The translations under genes were made by a program, and so were the position numbers. Below the pieces are notes generated by a model that saw only the letters and a program-made list of their open reading frames with translations, did not search any database and was not told the DNA's origin. Shown here in pieces: positions 25,755-35,557 of a DNA stretch of 64,000 bases (the stretch's first letter is position 1; each line of letters starts with the position of its first letter). Source of the stretch: Haladaptatus sp. QDMS2 (GTDB lineage: Archaea; Halobacteriota; Halobacteria; Halobacteriales; Halococcaceae); the NCBI RefSeq assembly GCF_029338295.1, contig NZ_CP119791.1, positions 558,001-622,000 of the forward strand, written 5' to 3'.

Positions 25755-26750
25755 TTACGGGCGCGGGGCCGCCTTCTGCAACGCCGTCTCCGCGATATTG
25801 CCGCCGTAGTCGGCACTCCGCGAAAGTGAGTCGACGATGAGGCCGAGCAACTGGGCGCGTTGTGGGTTCAGGTCGCGGATGAGGTTGTCCACGTTTCGGG
25901 TCTGCTCGTCGATGTCGCCGATTTGCTCGCTCGCGTCGTTCGCGAGGCGGGTGGCGCGTTCTGGGTCCTCTTCGAGGAGTGCGTCCATCGCCATCTCGAC
26001 GATGGTCGCCGCGTCCTCGTAGAGCGTCTGAATCGCGCTCGCGGACTCCTCGGGAATCTCACCGAGTTCGAGCGTGATGTTCGCGATTTTCGAGGCGTGG
26101 TCCGCGATGCGTTCGAGCTGTCGGGCGCTCGAATGGTAATCGAACGTCGTCTCCCGGGGGAGGCCGATTTCCGTGGCGGCCGTCGGATTTCGCAGTGCAG
26201 AGCGGAAGACGCGAGAAATCATGAACCAGAGGCGGTCGACGTCGTCGTCACGCTCCATCACGTCGCGGGCGAGGTCGTCGTCGTTTTCGACGAGGGCGAC
26301 GACGGCGTCTTTGAGCATCGTGAGGGCCACGAGCCGCATACGCGTGATGGCGTTTAGCACCGAGAGCTCGGCAGAGTCGAGGAGGTCCTGGAGAACCACG
26401 CGGTCTGCTGTCTCCTCTATCACTTCGAGGCCGACGAGTCCCTGCGTGGCCTGCCGGATGGCCCGGCGCTGTTCTGCCGTGACCCGAGAGGTTTCGAGCG
26501 TGATGATGTCGAACCCGCTTACGTACATCGTGACGATGGCGCGCATGAGTTCGTCGCCTTTGAGTCCGACGATGTCGAGGGTTCCCTCGATGTGGGTCGA
26601 GTCGTCGTTCGGCGTGAGAACCAGCGAATCGTCTTCTTTGAAGAACGCAACTTCGCTGCCGGCTTTGATTCCATTGTCCGTCGCCCACGACTTGGGAAGC
26701 GAGACGGTGAATGTCGAGCCTCCTGTGATTTGCACCTTCCGCGTTTCCAT
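25755..26750 (-). CDS. AbrB-PhoU fusion, probable phosphate-module regulator
   Basis: A 331-residue protein. Residues about 3-45 form a SpoVT/AbrB swapped-hairpin DNA-binding domain (VQITGGSTFTVSLPKSWA). Two PhoU-like three-helix repeats follow from about 110. It is divergent from pstS, and PhoU domains sense Pst transporter state, so control of the pst promoter is a reasonable inference. Start METRKVQ is preferred to an ATG ten codons earlier. A TATA-like box GATTTATTG (26778-26786, minus strand) fits a leaderless start. Confidence 0.88.
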   Translation of the reverse strand: METRKVQITGGSTFTVSLPKSWATDNGIKAGSEVAFFKEDDSLVLTPNDDSTHIEGTLDIVGLKGDELMRAIVTMYVSGFDIITLETSRVTAEQRRAIRQATQGLVGLEVIEETADRVVLQDLLDSAELSVLNAITRMRLVALTMLKDAVVALVENDDDLARDVMERDDDVDRLWFMISRVFRSALRNPTAATEIGLPRETTFDYHSSARQLERIADHASKIANITLELGEIPEESASAIQTLYEDAATIVEMAMDALLEEDPERATRLANDASEQIGDIDEQTRNVDNLIRDLNPQRAQLLGLIVDSLSRSADYGGNIAETALQKAAPRP

Positions 26751-26936
26751 ATACACCCTCTTATCCATCCCGGTGCACAATAAATCGTCCTATATCTACA
26801 TATCTCAACGAATTTCTCCTTTCATCTCTCCGATACTCGAATACTGGCAGATAATTCAATCCGTGTAATAGTTGTAATTTGATTCTACGGAGAGTTTTCG
26901 GTCAGAACCTGAGGCTTGGCGATATTTGTAACCCAC

Positions 26937-27023
26937 CCACGGTGACCGTAAACATTCTAAAACCCGTGAGTACCACGGTGACTGTATTCTTTGTTGAATT
27001 GTCTCATAATGAGTACTATATAG
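26937..27023 (+). promoter_or_regulatory. pst promoter with tandem 14-base repeat
   Basis: CCACGGTGACCGTA (26937-26950) recurs as CCACGGTGACTGTA (26973-26986), 36 bases apart, with one mismatch. The first copy contains the perfect palindrome ACGGT-G-ACCGT. A TATA box in ACTATATAG (27015-27023) follows, and pstS starts at 27069. The arrangement suggests operators upstream of a core promoter, possibly for phosphate control. The rest of the 318-base interval is AT-rich and holds no gene. Confidence 0.55.
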
Positions 27024-27068
27024 AAATCATAGGAGGGTATTTATTCCTCTCTCTGGTTTTCACAGGTG

Positions 27069-28100
27069 ATGGCAGACAAACCTGACTTCGTTTCGCGTCG
27101 CAAATTTATCACCGCTACAGCAGGCGTCGGCGCACTGAGCATCGCAGGGTGTGTCAGTGAAGGTGGTTCCGGCGACGGGCAGAACAACAACGGCGACAAC
27201 AACACGAGCGAAGGCGGCAATGGCGGCAACGGGGAACTCTCGGGTACGGTCGAAATTGCGGGTTCCTCCACTGTCTTCCCGCTCGCAGAGGCAGTCTCCG
27301 TCGAGTTCCGCAAAGAGCACCCGAACGTCGAGTTCAACATCCGCTCGACCGGGTCCGGTGGCGGCTTCAGCGACTTCTTCTGTCAGGACAAGACGCACTT
27401 CAACAACGCGTCCCGTCCGATGAAAGACAGCGAGAAGCAGCTCTGTGAAGACGCCGGTGTCGAGTGGCTCGAGTTGAACGTCGCGACTGACGCCCTCACC
27501 GTCGTCGTCCACAACGATGCCGACTGGGTCGACTGCGTGACCATCGAGGAACTCAAACAGATTTGGGAGCCAAACGGCGCGACCAAGTGGAGCGACATCC
27601 GCTCTGAGTGGCCAGACAAGGAGTTCGAACTCTACGGCGCAGCATCCACCTCCGGTACGTTCGACTACTTCACCGAGGCCGTCATCGGCGAAGAAGGCTC
27701 CCACCGTCAGGACTACACCGCGACCGAGAAAGACCGCTCCATCGTCCAGGGTGTCTCCGGCAGCCAGTACGCGATGGGTTACTTCGGCTTCTCGTACTAC
27801 TACAACAACCCAGACACGGTGAAGGCGCTCAAAATCGACAACGGCGACGGCTGCATCGAGCCATCGCTCGAAACGGCCAAGGGTGGCGAATACACGCCGC
27901 TCGCCCGTCCGCTGTTCACCTACCCGAAAAAGAGCGCGCTCAAAGAGCCACACGTCGCCGAGTTCGCGAAGTTCTTCGTCGAGCAGAGCGCGAACCAGGA
28001 AATCGTCGCGAACCAGGTCGGCTACGTCCCGAACACCGAAGAGGACATGCAGAAACAACTCGACAAGCTGACCGCCGCAATCGAAGAAGTCCAGGGCTAA
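27069..28100 (+). CDS. pstS: Phosphate-binding lipoprotein of the Pst ABC transporter
   Basis: A 343-residue secreted binding protein. The Tat motif SRRKFITATAG is followed by lipobox SIAGC (C28), and then a Gly/Asn/Ser-rich spacer. Phosphate-contact loops are recognisable in AGSSTVFPLAEAV, RSTGSGGGFSDF and TSGTFDYFTEA. It delivers phosphate to PstCA at the cell surface. A GTG one codon earlier is an alternative start. A short stem and a seven-T run follow the stop. Confidence 0.96.
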   Translation: MADKPDFVSRRKFITATAGVGALSIAGCVSEGGSGDGQNNNGDNNTSEGGNGGNGELSGTVEIAGSSTVFPLAEAVSVEFRKEHPNVEFNIRSTGSGGGFSDFFCQDKTHFNNASRPMKDSEKQLCEDAGVEWLELNVATDALTVVVHNDADWVDCVTIEELKQIWEPNGATKWSDIRSEWPDKEFELYGAASTSGTFDYFTEAVIGEEGSHRQDYTATEKDRSIVQGVSGSQYAMGYFGFSYYYNNPDTVKALKIDNGDGCIEPSLETAKGGEYTPLARPLFTYPKKSALKEPHVAEFAKFFVEQSANQEIVANQVGYVPNTEEDMQKQLDKLTAAIEEVQG

Positions 28101-28107
28101 GCGCACC

Positions 28108-28131
28108 CGTTCGAAACGAAGCGCTTTTTTT
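28108..28131 (+). terminator. Possible attenuating terminator between pstS and pstC
   Basis: CGTT-CGA-AACG (28108-28118) is followed by AAGCGC and seven T residues (28125-28131), within the 58-base pstS-pstC gap. Archaeal transcription terminates at T-runs, so partial termination would raise pstS mRNA over the transporter genes, as expected for a binding protein needed in excess. This is inferred. Confidence 0.4.
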
Positions 28132-28158
28132 GAAACCCCAAAAATTACCTCCACGTAA

Positions 28159-29133
28159 ATGAGCACTGATTATCAAGCATCCGATATGACCACGCGTGTC
28201 GCGAATTCGCCGAGAGAGCGGCTAATTCGGTGGTTTTTCTTCGCGTGTGCGGCCGTATCGGTGTTGACCACGCTCGGAATCATCCTCGCGCTCGTGGGCG
28301 ACGCGGCGAGGTTCTTCCGGGTTACGGGCACGACGCTGATGGGCATCGCACCGGAACAGACCGTTACGTTCACGCAGTTCTTCCTCGGTGAAACGTGGGC
28401 ACCGGCGATTAGGCCGGTTCAGTTCGGTGTGCTTCCGCTCATCGCCGGCACACTCACCGTGATGGTTGGGTCCGCACTCGTCGCCCTTCCGCTCGGACTC
28501 GCCACGGCAATTTACCTGAGCGAGTACGCGAGCTCGTCCGTTCGCTCGGTGCTCAAACCGCTCCTCGAAGTGCTTGCCGGGGTCCCAACCGTCGTCTACG
28601 GGATTTTTGCACTCATCTACATCACCCCCGCGCTCAAGACGTTCATCCCGCAACTCGGCACGTTCAACGCGCTCTCTGCGTCGCTCATGGTCGGTATCAT
28701 GATTATCCCGATGGTCTCTTCTATCAGCGAAGACGCGATGAGCGCGGTGCCAGACTCGCTCCGACAGGCCGGATACGGCCTCGGAGCCACCAAGTTCGAC
28801 GTCTCGACTGGCATCGTCATCCCGGCGGCAATTTCGGGTATCGCCTCCTCGTTCATTCTCGCTCTGTCTCGCGCAATCGGGGAGACGATGATTGTGGTCG
28901 TCGCCGCGGGTGCGACGCCAAAACTCGTGAATCCGCTCCTGCCGAACGCCTACCTCGAATCGATTCAGACGATGACTGCAGCCATGATTCAACTCGGCGT
29001 CGGCGACATCGCGGCCCAGGGACCGGCCTACCGCAGCCTGTTCGCGATTGGGCTCACCCTGTTCGTCATCACGCTCGCTATGAACTTCGTCAGTAACCTC
29101 ATCGCACAACACTACCGGGAGAGCTACGAATAA
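28159..29133 (+). CDS. pstC: Phosphate ABC transporter permease PstC
   Basis: A 324-residue permease with six membrane helices. The coupling loop is recognisable as [20 protein letters not shown] with the downstream GATKFDVSTGIVIPAAISG. It pairs with PstA to form the phosphate channel. Start ATG at 28159; its stop shares a base with the pstA start. Length is normal for the family. Confidence 0.95.
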   Translation: MSTDYQASDMTTRVANSPRERLIRWFFFACAAVSVLTTLGIILALVGDAARFFRVTGTTLMGIAPEQTVTFTQFFLGETWAPAIRPVQFGVLPLIAGTLTVMVGSALVALPLGLATAIYLSEYASSSVRSVLKPLLEVLAGVPTVVYGIFALIYITPALKTFIPQLGTFNALSASLMVGIMIIPMVSSISEDAMSAVPDSLRQAGYGLGATKFDVSTGIVIPAAISGIASSFILALSRAIGETMIVVVAAGATPKLVNPLLPNAYLESIQTMTAAMIQLGVGDIAAQGPAYRSLFAIGLTLFVITLAMNFVSNLIAQHYRESYE

Positions 29134-30764
29134 TGGCGACACAGACTGGCACCCAGCAACAGACGGACTTCGGGCAAGTGAGCCGCACGAAGGGCATCAT
29201 CTTCAAAAACGCGCTGCTCGCTTCGGCCCTCATCGGTATCGTCTCGCTCGCCACGCTGCTCGTGTACGTCACCTTAGACGCGGTTCGACCGGAAACCGCG
29301 AGTACGGGTTGGTCTATCACCTACCTCGCGTACGTCCTCGTCGCGCTCGGGACGGTTGGCTACTTCTCGCTTCGAAACAGAGAGGGGCTTCAGGTCGGAT
29401 TTTCCACCACCGGCCTCCCAATCGCCGGCGTCATGCTCGGCGCGGCGATTCTCGTCATCTTCGTGGACGTGTTGGACGACGACGTGTGGTTCTACCACAT
29501 GGTCGGCTTCGCTCTCGCTGGCGCACTCGTCTACGCTCACCGAAAGCTTCGCTCGTCGTCGAGCGCTTACGAGCGCCTGCTCGTTGGCCTCGTCGTGTTC
29601 GGCTATGTGATGCTCGGCATTCCGGGATACTTCTACAGCGTTCCAGAAATTCTGCTCATCTTCGTACCATTCGAACCCGTCCGATGGTTCTCCCTACTCT
29701 CGACGTTCAGCGTCGCGGCGGCGATTCTCACGGGCCGATACATGGCTGGGAAGTACGACAGCCAACGAACGGGACTCATCGCCGGCGCGCTCGTGTTCGG
29801 GGCCTCGCTCGTGAGCACCTTCGCGTTCATGTTCGCCGGTCTCGACCCGAGCATCGGGACGATTTTCGCACTCACCGTCGGCGTGCCGACGGCGCTCTAC
29901 GTCGAACACCTGTACAGCGATCCTGAATCCGTCGGGTCGCGGTCTGGACTGCTCATCCCCGTCGTCGTCCTCGCCGGTCTGCTCGTGGTCGAAACCCTCG
30001 TCGGCGTGCTCGGCTTCGCCGGTCCGGAGGCGTGGATCGACTGGCAGTTCCTCACGAGCCTGCCCCATCCCGAAGCCGAGCAGGCAGGGATTTACCCAGC
30101 GCTCGTCGGCTCCGTGATGCTAATGGCCGTCGTCGTCGTGCTCGCGTTCCCAATCGGCGTCGGCGCGGCAGTGTACTTAGAAGAGTACGCCCCGGACAAC
30201 CGCTACACGCGGTTCATCCAGCTCAACATCGCGAACCTCGCCGGCGTTCCGTCGGTCGTGTACGGCCTGCTCGGACTCGGCCTGTTCATCAACTTCCTGA
30301 ACATGGGTATCGGGTCCGTGCTCGTCGGCGGGATTACGCTGTCACTGCTCATCCTGCCAATCGTCATCATCTCCTCGCAGGAAGCGATTCGCGCCGTGCC
30401 AGACTCGCTTCGGCAGGCGTCCTACGGGATGGGCGCGACGAAGTGGCAGACCATCCGCGAGGTCGTCCTCCCCCGGTCGATTCCGGGCATCCTCACCGGG
30501 ACGATTCTCGCCATCGGTCGCGCACTCGGCGAAACCGCGCCGCTCATCATGATTGCCGCTCCGACGGTCACCTACTCGGTTCCGGCGAAGCTCTCTGACG
30601 CGGCCAGCGCGATGCCGCTCATGATCTTCAACTGGGCGGACCGGCCACAGGACGACTTCCAGTATGGTGTGCTCGCGGCGGGCGTCGTGACGGTGCTCGT
30701 CGTCCTCCTGACGATGAACTCCATCGCGATTGTGCTCCGCAACAGGTATCAGAGCGAGAACTAA
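29133..30764 (+). CDS. pstA: Phosphate ABC transporter permease PstA with long membrane insert
   Basis: A 543-residue permease, against about 300 in bacteria. The canonical core begins near residue 320 ([20 protein letters not shown]) and contains the coupling loop [20 protein letters not shown]. Between the first helix (27-48) and the core lie roughly eight extra hydrophobic segments. Similar long PstA proteins are known in haloarchaea; the function of the insert is unknown. It is followed by pstB after two bases. Confidence 0.93.
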   Translation: MATQTGTQQQTDFGQVSRTKGIIFKNALLASALIGIVSLATLLVYVTLDAVRPETASTGWSITYLAYVLVALGTVGYFSLRNREGLQVGFSTTGLPIAGVMLGAAILVIFVDVLDDDVWFYHMVGFALAGALVYAHRKLRSSSSAYERLLVGLVVFGYVMLGIPGYFYSVPEILLIFVPFEPVRWFSLLSTFSVAAAILTGRYMAGKYDSQRTGLIAGALVFGASLVSTFAFMFAGLDPSIGTIFALTVGVPTALYVEHLYSDPESVGSRSGLLIPVVVLAGLLVVETLVGVLGFAGPEAWIDWQFLTSLPHPEAEQAGIYPALVGSVMLMAVVVVLAFPIGVGAAVYLEEYAPDNRYTRFIQLNIANLAGVPSVVYGLLGLGLFINFLNMGIGSVLVGGITLSLLILPIVIISSQEAIRAVPDSLRQASYGMGATKWQTIREVVLPRSIPGILTGTILAIGRALGETAPLIMIAAPTVTYSVPAKLSDAASAMPLMIFNWADRPQDDFQYGVLAAGVVTVLVVLLTMNSIAIVLRNRYQSEN

Positions 30765-30766
30765 CC

Positions 30767-31642
30767 ATGTCACAAGAGAATATGACTTCGAACGAAGAGG
30801 TAGAGACAGACGACCCAACCAACGACGGGATGTTGCTCGAAACAGACGTCACTGCCGGTCTCTCGGGCGACGCCTCCTCGTTGAGTACGGGTCGCGCAGT
30901 CGTCGAAGCACGCGACATCAACGTGTTTTACCACGACGACCAGGCACTACAGAACATCGACCTCGCCATCCCCGAAAAGCAGGTCACGGCGCTCATCGGC
31001 CCCTCGGGCTGTGGGAAGTCCACCTTCCTGCGCTGTATCAACCGCATGAACGACCTCATCGACGCCGCGCGCGTCGAGGGCGAACTCCTGCTCGAGGGCA
31101 AGAACGTCTACGACGACGACGTGGACCCCGTGGCGCTCCGTCGCCGCGTCGGCATGGTGTTCCAGCACCCGAACCCGTTCCCGAAGAGCATCTACGACAA
31201 CGTCGCCTACGGGCTGAAGATTCAGGGCAAGACCGACAACATGGACGAGAAGGTCGAAAACGCCCTCAAAGCCGCGGCCCTCTGGGACGAGGTCAAAGAC
31301 CGCCTCGACGAATCCGGGCTCGAACTCTCGGGTGGCCAACAACAGCGCCTCTGTATCGCCCGCGCTATCGCCGTGGACCCGGAAGTCATCCTGATGGACG
31401 AACCGGCGAGTGCGCTCGACCCCGTCGCAACCTCGCAAATCGAGGACCTCATCGAGGAACTCTCCGAGCAGTACACCGTCATCATCGTCACCCACAACAT
31501 GCAGCAGGCAGCGCGCATCTCTGACAAGACGGCGGTGTTCCTGACCGGCGGGGAACTCGTCGAGTTCGACGACACGAACAAAATCTTCGAGAACCCCGAG
31601 AGCCAGCGGGTCGAAGATTACATTACTGGCAAGTTCGGATAA
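30767..31642 (+). CDS. pstB: Phosphate ABC transporter ATPase PstB
   Basis: A 291-residue ATPase. The first 45 or so residues are an acidic, low-complexity haloarchaeal extension. Walker A is GPSGCGKST, the signature LSGGQQQRL, Walker [13 protein letters not shown], and the switch histidine lies in IIVTHNMQQ. It energises PstCA and ends five bases before phoU. An internal ATG at 30782 is an alternative start. Confidence 0.96.
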   Translation: MSQENMTSNEEVETDDPTNDGMLLETDVTAGLSGDASSLSTGRAVVEARDINVFYHDDQALQNIDLAIPEKQVTALIGPSGCGKSTFLRCINRMNDLIDAARVEGELLLEGKNVYDDDVDPVALRRRVGMVFQHPNPFPKSIYDNVAYGLKIQGKTDNMDEKVENALKAAALWDEVKDRLDESGLELSGGQQQRLCIARAIAVDPEVILMDEPASALDPVATSQIEDLIEELSEQYTVIIVTHNMQQAARISDKTAVFLTGGELVEFDDTNKIFENPESQRVEDYITGKFG

Positions 31643-31647
31643 AAACC

Positions 31648-32328
31648 ATGGCACGACAAACGTTCCAAGAGCAGATGGGGACGCTCCGAGAGGACGTTCT
31701 CTACATGAGCGAGGTCGTCCTCGAACGGCTCCGCATGGGCTTAGACGCCTTAGAACAGAAAGACCGCGAACTCGCCCAGGAAGTCATCGACGGCGACGAC
31801 GAGGTCAACCAGCTCTATCTTGACTTAGAACAGGACTGCATCGACCTCATCGCCCTCCAGCAGCCAGTCGCCTCCGACCTGCGCTTTATCGCCTCTTCGT
31901 TCAAAATCATCACCGACTTAGAGCGCATCGCGGACCTCGCGACCAACCTCGGCCAGTATACCCTCTCTGCTTCCCGGGACATGTTCCCCGAAGTCGACAT
32001 CCAGGAAATCGGCTCCTTCACCATGGAAATGGTCGAAGACGCCATGGACGCCTACGCCGACAACGACGCCGACGCAACCTTCGAAATCTCCGAACGCGAC
32101 GACGAACTCGACGCACTCTGTGAGCGCGCCTCCAGCCTCGTCGTCCGCGACCTCATCGAGACCGAAGTCGACGACGCAACCAGCGAGAAAGAAGTCGAGA
32201 AACTCATGCAGGACGTTTCCCGACTCCTCCTCACCATCCGCGACTTAGAACGCGTCGGCGACCACGCAGTCAACATCTCGGCCCGGACGCTCTACATGGT
32301 CGAGAACGACGACACCCTGATCTACTGA
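31648..32328 (+). CDS. phoU: Phosphate signalling protein PhoU
   Basis: A 226-residue protein of two three-helix repeats. Each repeat carries the metal-binding E/DxxxD pattern, seen in IITDLERIADLATNLGQY and RDLERVGDHAVNISAR. PhoU connects Pst transport state to regulation and restrains uptake when phosphate is replete. It closes the pst operon, while the divergent AbrB-PhoU protein carries a DNA-binding domain. Confidence 0.95.
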   Translation: MARQTFQEQMGTLREDVLYMSEVVLERLRMGLDALEQKDRELAQEVIDGDDEVNQLYLDLEQDCIDLIALQQPVASDLRFIASSFKIITDLERIADLATNLGQYTLSASRDMFPEVDIQEIGSFTMEMVEDAMDAYADNDADATFEISERDDELDALCERASSLVVRDLIETEVDDATSEKEVEKLMQDVSRLLLTIRDLERVGDHAVNISARTLYMVENDDTLIY

Positions 32329-32348
32329 CCGCATCTTTTTCCGCTTAG

Positions 32349-32421
32349 GGTTCGCTGCGCGAACCGCTCAGCGCAAAAACACGCCTGAAAAAGGCCGGTC
32401 ACTCGCTTCGCTCGTGACCGG
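32349..32421. repeat. Two perfect hairpins downstream of phoU
   Basis: GGTTCG-ctgcg-CGAACC (32349-32365) and CCGGTCAC-11-GTGACCGG (32395-32421), whose loop TCGCTTCGCTC is the haloarchaeal GC-rich simple motif. They could terminate or stabilise the pst transcript, or belong to the same hairpin-repeat class as the arrays near tRNAs. The stems are seen directly; function is inferred. Confidence 0.6.
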
Positions 32422-32481
32422 TAGACTAACTGGACCGCGACCGCAGAACCGCATTTTCGAATAAAACTGAGACGTGGTCAG

Positions 32482-32874
32482 TCACGCTGCCGGTTGCGTC
32501 GCTCCGGGTCGGAGGTATCCACCCGCGAAGTCCGGAATGTGGGTAAGCGTAGTCCCAGGCGTCCCTTCTAATACGGCGAGTGCCTCCTCGTTTGGTTCAC
32601 CGAATACTTCGTACAGCTTGAATTCGAGGAGTTCTGCGGCCTTCTTTACGCGGTCATCGACGCCGCCCATGTGGGCGTCCATCGCGGCCGCGTCCGGGAA
32701 CACGTGAATCGTGGTCACCTCCGTCTCGTCTTCGTTGAAGTACGAGAGGTGCACGACGGTCCCGGGCTTGTCCTGTTCTAACTGCTTCGTCACCGACTGA
32801 ATGAGTTCCTTGTACTCGGCGGCTTTGCCGTCCTTGATGCGATGCGTGCTTCTAAATACGATTGGGTTTGCCAT
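32482..32874 (-). CDS. Antibiotic-biosynthesis-monooxygenase-fold (dimeric alpha/beta barrel) protein
   Basis: A 130-residue protein starting MANPIVFRSTHRIKDGKAAE. The ferredoxin-like pattern with VTTIHVFPDAAAMDAHMGG is typical of small quinol-monooxygenase/ABM-like proteins. No cofactor is needed in many relatives. The substrate is unknown and the enzyme assignment is by fold resemblance only. It is convergent with phoU. Confidence 0.72.
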   Translation of the reverse strand: MANPIVFRSTHRIKDGKAAEYKELIQSVTKQLEQDKPGTVVHLSYFNEDETEVTTIHVFPDAAAMDAHMGGVDDRVKKAAELLEFKLYEVFGEPNEEALAVLEGTPGTTLTHIPDFAGGYLRPGATQPAA

Positions 32875-33051
32875 CTCTATCCCCTCGCGTTCTCCTGAAC
32901 GCCACGTAGGACTACGCCTTCGAGACGCTTAACCGCGCATTCAACTTGTGTTCGTGGCGGATTGTCGTCTCATCTCTCAACATAGAGTCCGAACAAAATC
33001 ACTGGCAAGCAGTTCTACCGCGAGCGAAGCGAGCGGCCTTTTTCATGGCGG

Positions 33052-33134
33052 GCGAGACGCGCACCGTCTCGCTGCTTCCGCGAATCTCCGATTCGCAGAA
33101 CAAGTTTTTCGAGGAGCGGGTCGCGAAGCGACCC
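33052..33134. repeat. Hairpin array downstream of cdc48
   Basis: Perfect stems lie at 33052-33072 (GCGAGACG/CGTCTCGC), 33080-33096 (GCGAATC-TCC-GATTCGC) and 33118-33134 (GGGTCGC-GAA-GCGACCC). A GCGAGCGAAGCGAGC simple repeat lies just before them (33020-33034). They fill most of the 277-base gap between a monooxygenase-like gene and the cdc48 stop. The TCC and GAA loops also occur in the tRNA-Gly array. Confidence 0.7.
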
Positions 33135-33151
33135 CGACGAAGAAAAAGTTG

Positions 33152-35374
33152 CTATTGGAAGCCGATTCTGGAGTGCCGACCCGCAGTCGGCTCCGTCGCA
33201 CCGCCCTTGAACTCGTCTTTCATGCGCTCGAAGTACTCCATCATGTCGTCGTTGATGGTCGGGCGGACGTTCTCCATGGCCTTGCGGAAGTGGCGCATCT
33301 CCACGACGTCCGCGTCGTCGTCCTCGCGCAGCGCCTGGATGGCGGCTTCACGCGCGATGGATTCGAGGTCGGAGCCGACGTAGCCCTCGGTAATCTCGGC
33401 GATTTCTTTGAGGCTCACGTCCGCGGCGAGCGGCATGTTCTTCGTGTGGATTTCTAAGATTTCCTCGCGGCCTTCTTCGCTTGGCTCGCCGATGAGGACG
33501 AGGCGGTCGAAGCGACCCGAGCGGATGAGCGCGGGGTCGATCATGTCCGGGCGATTGGTCGCGGCGATGACCATGACGTTGCCACGGTCTTCGAGGCCGT
33601 CCAGTTCCGTCAGGAGCTGGTTGACGACGCGCTCTGAGACGTTCGAGCCCACGTCGCGGCCACGGCTTGGCGCGAGGCTGTCGAGTTCGTCGAAGAAGAT
33701 GACCGTCGGGGCGACCTGCCGCGCCTTGCGGAAGGTCTGACGGATGGCCTTCTCAGATTCGCCGACCCACTTAGAGAGCAGCTGCGGGCCGCGCACCGAG
33801 ATGAAGTTCGCGTTCGTCTCGTTTGCGACGGCTTTCGCGATGAGCGTCTTGCCCGTGCCGGGTGGGCCGTAGAGCAGCACACCGGCTGGTGGGTCGATGC
33901 CCATGCGGGTGAACTTCTCGGGTGAGTTCATCGGCCACTCGACGGACTCCTTGACGTTCTGCTTGGCCTCTGCGAGGCCGCCGACGTCGTCCCAGGTAAT
34001 CTTCGGGAGTTCGACGAGCACCTCGCGCATCGCCGAGGGGTCCACTTCCGTGAGCGCGCCCCGGAAGTCGGACCACTTGATAATCATGCGGTCGATGAGC
34101 GACGGCGGAATGTCCTCTTCGTCTAAGTCGATTTCAGGCAGGTACCGCCGGAGGGCCTTCATCGCGGCTTCCTTCGTGAGCGACTCGATGTCGGCACCGA
34201 CGAAGCCGTGGGTCTCCTCTGCGAGTCCGTCGAGACTCACGTCGTCTGCGAGGGGCATCCCGCGAGTGTGGACCTGTAGGATTTCCTTGCGGCCTTCCTC
34301 GTCGGGAACGCCGATTTCGATTTCGCGGTCGAAGCGGCCTGGTCTGCGGAGGGCGGGGTCCACGGAATCGACGCGGTTGGTCGCCGCGATGACGATGACG
34401 TTGCCCCGGGCTTCTAAGCCGTCCATCATCGTGAGCAACTGGGCGACGACGCGGCGTTCGACTTCCCCGGTCACGTCCTCGCGCTTTGGCGCGATGGAGT
34501 CGAGTTCGTCGATGAAGATGATAGATGGCGACTCCTCTGCGGCGTCTTCGAAGATTTCGCGCAGTTGCTGTTCGGATTCGCCGTAGTACTTGGAGATAAT
34601 CTCAGGACCAGCGATGGAGAAGAAACTCGCGCTGGTTTCGTTGGCGACGGCTTTGGCGAGCAGCGTCTTGCCCGTCCCCGGCGGGCCGTGCAGGAGCACA
34701 CCTTGCGGTGGCTCGATGCCCAGTTTCTTGAATATCTGGGGATGCTTCATCGGCAGTTCGACCATCTCGCGGACGCGCTGAATCTCTTGTTGGAGGCCAC
34801 CGATGTCCTCGTAGGTGATGCCACCGCCGGTCTTCTCGAAGCCGCTGATTGGCTCCTCGCGGAGTTCGACCTCCGTGTCCTCGGTGATGAGGACGACGCC
34901 TTCTGGGTCCGTCTCGACGGCGATGAGCGGGATGGCCTGGCCGGGAGAGCGCATGAACGGGTGGTTCGTGCTCGACATTACGGGGACGATGTCGCGCTCG
35001 ACCACCGGGCGCTTCAGAATCTGGCGCTTGACCATGCCGGCCGCGTCGGAGCCGAACTGGACGCTCGCATCCTCTGGTGGGGCGAGGACCAGTTTCTCTG
35101 CCTTCTTCGCCTCGGCTTTGCGGATGGTGACCCGCTCGCCGATGCCGACGTCTGCGTTCTGTCGGGTGAACCCGTCGATACGGACCGTATCAGTGTTCCA
35201 GTCCTGCCGGTCCGCCCGCCACACCTTCGCCGCCGTCACATCGCCGCCCTCGATTTGGATGATATCGCCCGGGCTGAGCTTCAAATGTAACAGCGTATCC
35301 GGGTCGAGGCGGGCGATGCCCCGGCCCGAGTCATTTGGGTACGCTTTCGCGACCTCTAGTTGAACTTCATTCAT
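33152..35374 (-). CDS. cdc48: CDC48/p97/VAT AAA+ ATPase
   Basis: A 740-residue double-ring unfoldase that prepares proteins for the proteasome. The N domain (about 1-185, starting [19 protein letters not shown]) is followed by D1 with Walker [13 protein letters not shown] and Walker B IIFIDELD, and D2 with [12 protein letters not shown] and VIFFDELD; each domain has its arginine-finger region ([19 protein letters not shown]). The short C-tail ends GRHSRIGFQ and lacks an HbYX-type ending. Start 35374 is chosen over a longer frame with an atypical leader. Confidence 0.97.
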   Translation of the reverse strand: MNEVQLEVAKAYPNDSGRGIARLDPDTLLHLKLSPGDIIQIEGGDVTAAKVWRADRQDWNTDTVRIDGFTRQNADVGIGERVTIRKAEAKKAEKLVLAPPEDASVQFGSDAAGMVKRQILKRPVVERDIVPVMSSTNHPFMRSPGQAIPLIAVETDPEGVVLITEDTEVELREEPISGFEKTGGGITYEDIGGLQQEIQRVREMVELPMKHPQIFKKLGIEPPQGVLLHGPPGTGKTLLAKAVANETSASFFSIAGPEIISKYYGESEQQLREIFEDAAEESPSIIFIDELDSIAPKREDVTGEVERRVVAQLLTMMDGLEARGNVIVIAATNRVDSVDPALRRPGRFDREIEIGVPDEEGRKEILQVHTRGMPLADDVSLDGLAEETHGFVGADIESLTKEAAMKALRRYLPEIDLDEEDIPPSLIDRMIIKWSDFRGALTEVDPSAMREVLVELPKITWDDVGGLAEAKQNVKESVEWPMNSPEKFTRMGIDPPAGVLLYGPPGTGKTLIAKAVANETNANFISVRGPQLLSKWVGESEKAIRQTFRKARQVAPTVIFFDELDSLAPSRGRDVGSNVSERVVNQLLTELDGLEDRGNVMVIAATNRPDMIDPALIRSGRFDRLVLIGEPSEEGREEILEIHTKNMPLAADVSLKEIAEITEGYVGSDLESIAREAAIQALREDDDADVVEMRHFRKAMENVRPTINDDMMEYFERMKDEFKGGATEPTAGRHSRIGFQ

Positions 35375-35557
35375 GCTAGTTTCACGTTCGGGGAGATGAG
35401 TATACTCTGTCTTCGACGGCGATATGCTTTTTGCTCCCAGCACTCACGGGGTATCACGTTTTCGCCTGCCTGCGCAGGGTCCCTGCCAGCGGCTGACACG
35501 CGTCTGACGCCACGTCGATACCGGGTGCTTTTCTCACCGGGCCGCGTCCCCTCGCGT

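Noticed and set aside
34565-35290. A 241-residue plus-strand frame
   Set aside because: Antisense to cdc48 with no recognisable protein features.
35375-35557. Coding extension of larC to 35360
   Set aside because: It would overlap the cdc48 start and has no family similarity; the signature begins at 35558.
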